Positions 31,910-32,135 of a stretch of DNA of 32,135 nt are shown here, piece after piece. Location of the stretch: the IMG/VR virus record IMGVR_UViG_3300006916_000197, positions 1-32,135 of that record; one strand, written 5' to 3'. The position numbers were made by a program, and so were the translations under genes. The notes beneath the pieces were generated by a model. That model saw nothing but the letters and a program-made list of their open reading frames with translations, was not told where the DNA came from and ran no database searches. Each line of letters starts with the position of its first letter. Position 1 is the first letter of the stretch. The DNA is from a virus.

Positions 31910-32135
31910 TGGCATTTTCCAAGATTGGTGGAAAAGGTATAGATCTCAGTACTGATATCATTACTGAATTTAATTCAACCGGTGTCGATGATAACGCGAC
32001 TGCCACTACCATCACGCTTAATGCTAATAATACTGCTACGATTCCAAACGTAACAGGCAATACCACGTTTAATGAATATATCACGGTTACAAATCTAACT
32101 GTGAATAACGATGCGTCAATTTCTAATGATTTGAC
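31909..32135 (+). CDS. Tail fibre-like protein, 3' end missing
   Basis: The frame opens at the ATG 31909 and runs past the window end with no stop, giving 75 complete codons. The start (MAFSKIGGKGIDLSTDIITE, then FNSTGVDDNATATTITLNAN) resembles N-termini of marine phage fibre proteins, and the rest is Asn/Thr-rich with alternating hydrophobics (NEYITVTNLTVNNDASISND), as in fibre shafts. Full length and tip are unknown. Confidence 0.65.
   Translation, partial: MAFSKIGGKGIDLSTDIITEFNSTGVDDNATATTITLNANNTATIPNVTGNTTFNEYITVTNLTVNNDASISNDL

Overview
The window is a fragment of the late (virion) region of a tailed phage with a T4-type contractile-tail baseplate, probably a marine myovirus infecting a Gram-negative host. 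The evidence is the collinear block of baseplate genes (5-like, 25, 6, 7-like, 8), a DUF4815-type structural protein as in marine T4-like phages, long repetitive fibre genes with 'GTGNLYI' and 'YHNN' modules, T4-type TATAAATA late promoter motifs, and a spanin pair, which implies an outer membrane to disrupt. The DNA is AT-rich. Every gene I accept is on the + strand, packed head to tail with 1-base overlaps or gaps of at most about 35 bases. No non-coding stretch exceeds 300 bases. I saw no tRNA, rRNA, CRISPR, insertion sequence, integrase or origin.

Layout. 1-3407: central spike, with a gp5-like hub protein cut by the window start and lacking a lysozyme domain, an Ala-rich helical protein, and a Cys/Gly-rich protein ending in an HxH tip motif. 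3430-10834: baseplate wedge (gp25, gp6, gp7-like, an enlarged gp8). 10838-19370: two giant proteins that together look like one DUF4815-type marine-phage structural protein; the first ends in Cys-rich modules, a polyproline linker and a Hint (hedgehog/intein)-like domain. 19371-25065: a small coiled-coil protein and fibre/appendage proteins. 25076-27408: a striking Tyr/Pro-repeat protein followed at once by a prolyl-hydroxylase-like 2OG-Fe(II) oxygenase preceded by a TATAAATA motif. 27424-28792: a small unknown protein, then an apparent lysis cassette with an EF-hand two-TM holin candidate, an i-spanin and a partly embedded o-spanin lipoprotein. 28803-30935: a phage protein of unknown function, a JmjC/cupin-like protein and a second, unrelated 2OG oxygenase-like protein. 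30968-32135: a second late-promoter-led set of small virion/fibre genes running off the end.

How it fits together: the first third builds the membrane-piercing spike and wedge, the middle decorates the baseplate and fibres, and the last third mixes possible post-translational modification enzymes with lysis genes. The most unusual candidate system is the Tyr/Pro-rich adhesin-like protein paired with a putative hydroxylase. Second is the C-terminal Hint-like domain on a virion protein. Functional claims beyond family resemblance are inference; no database search was possible.
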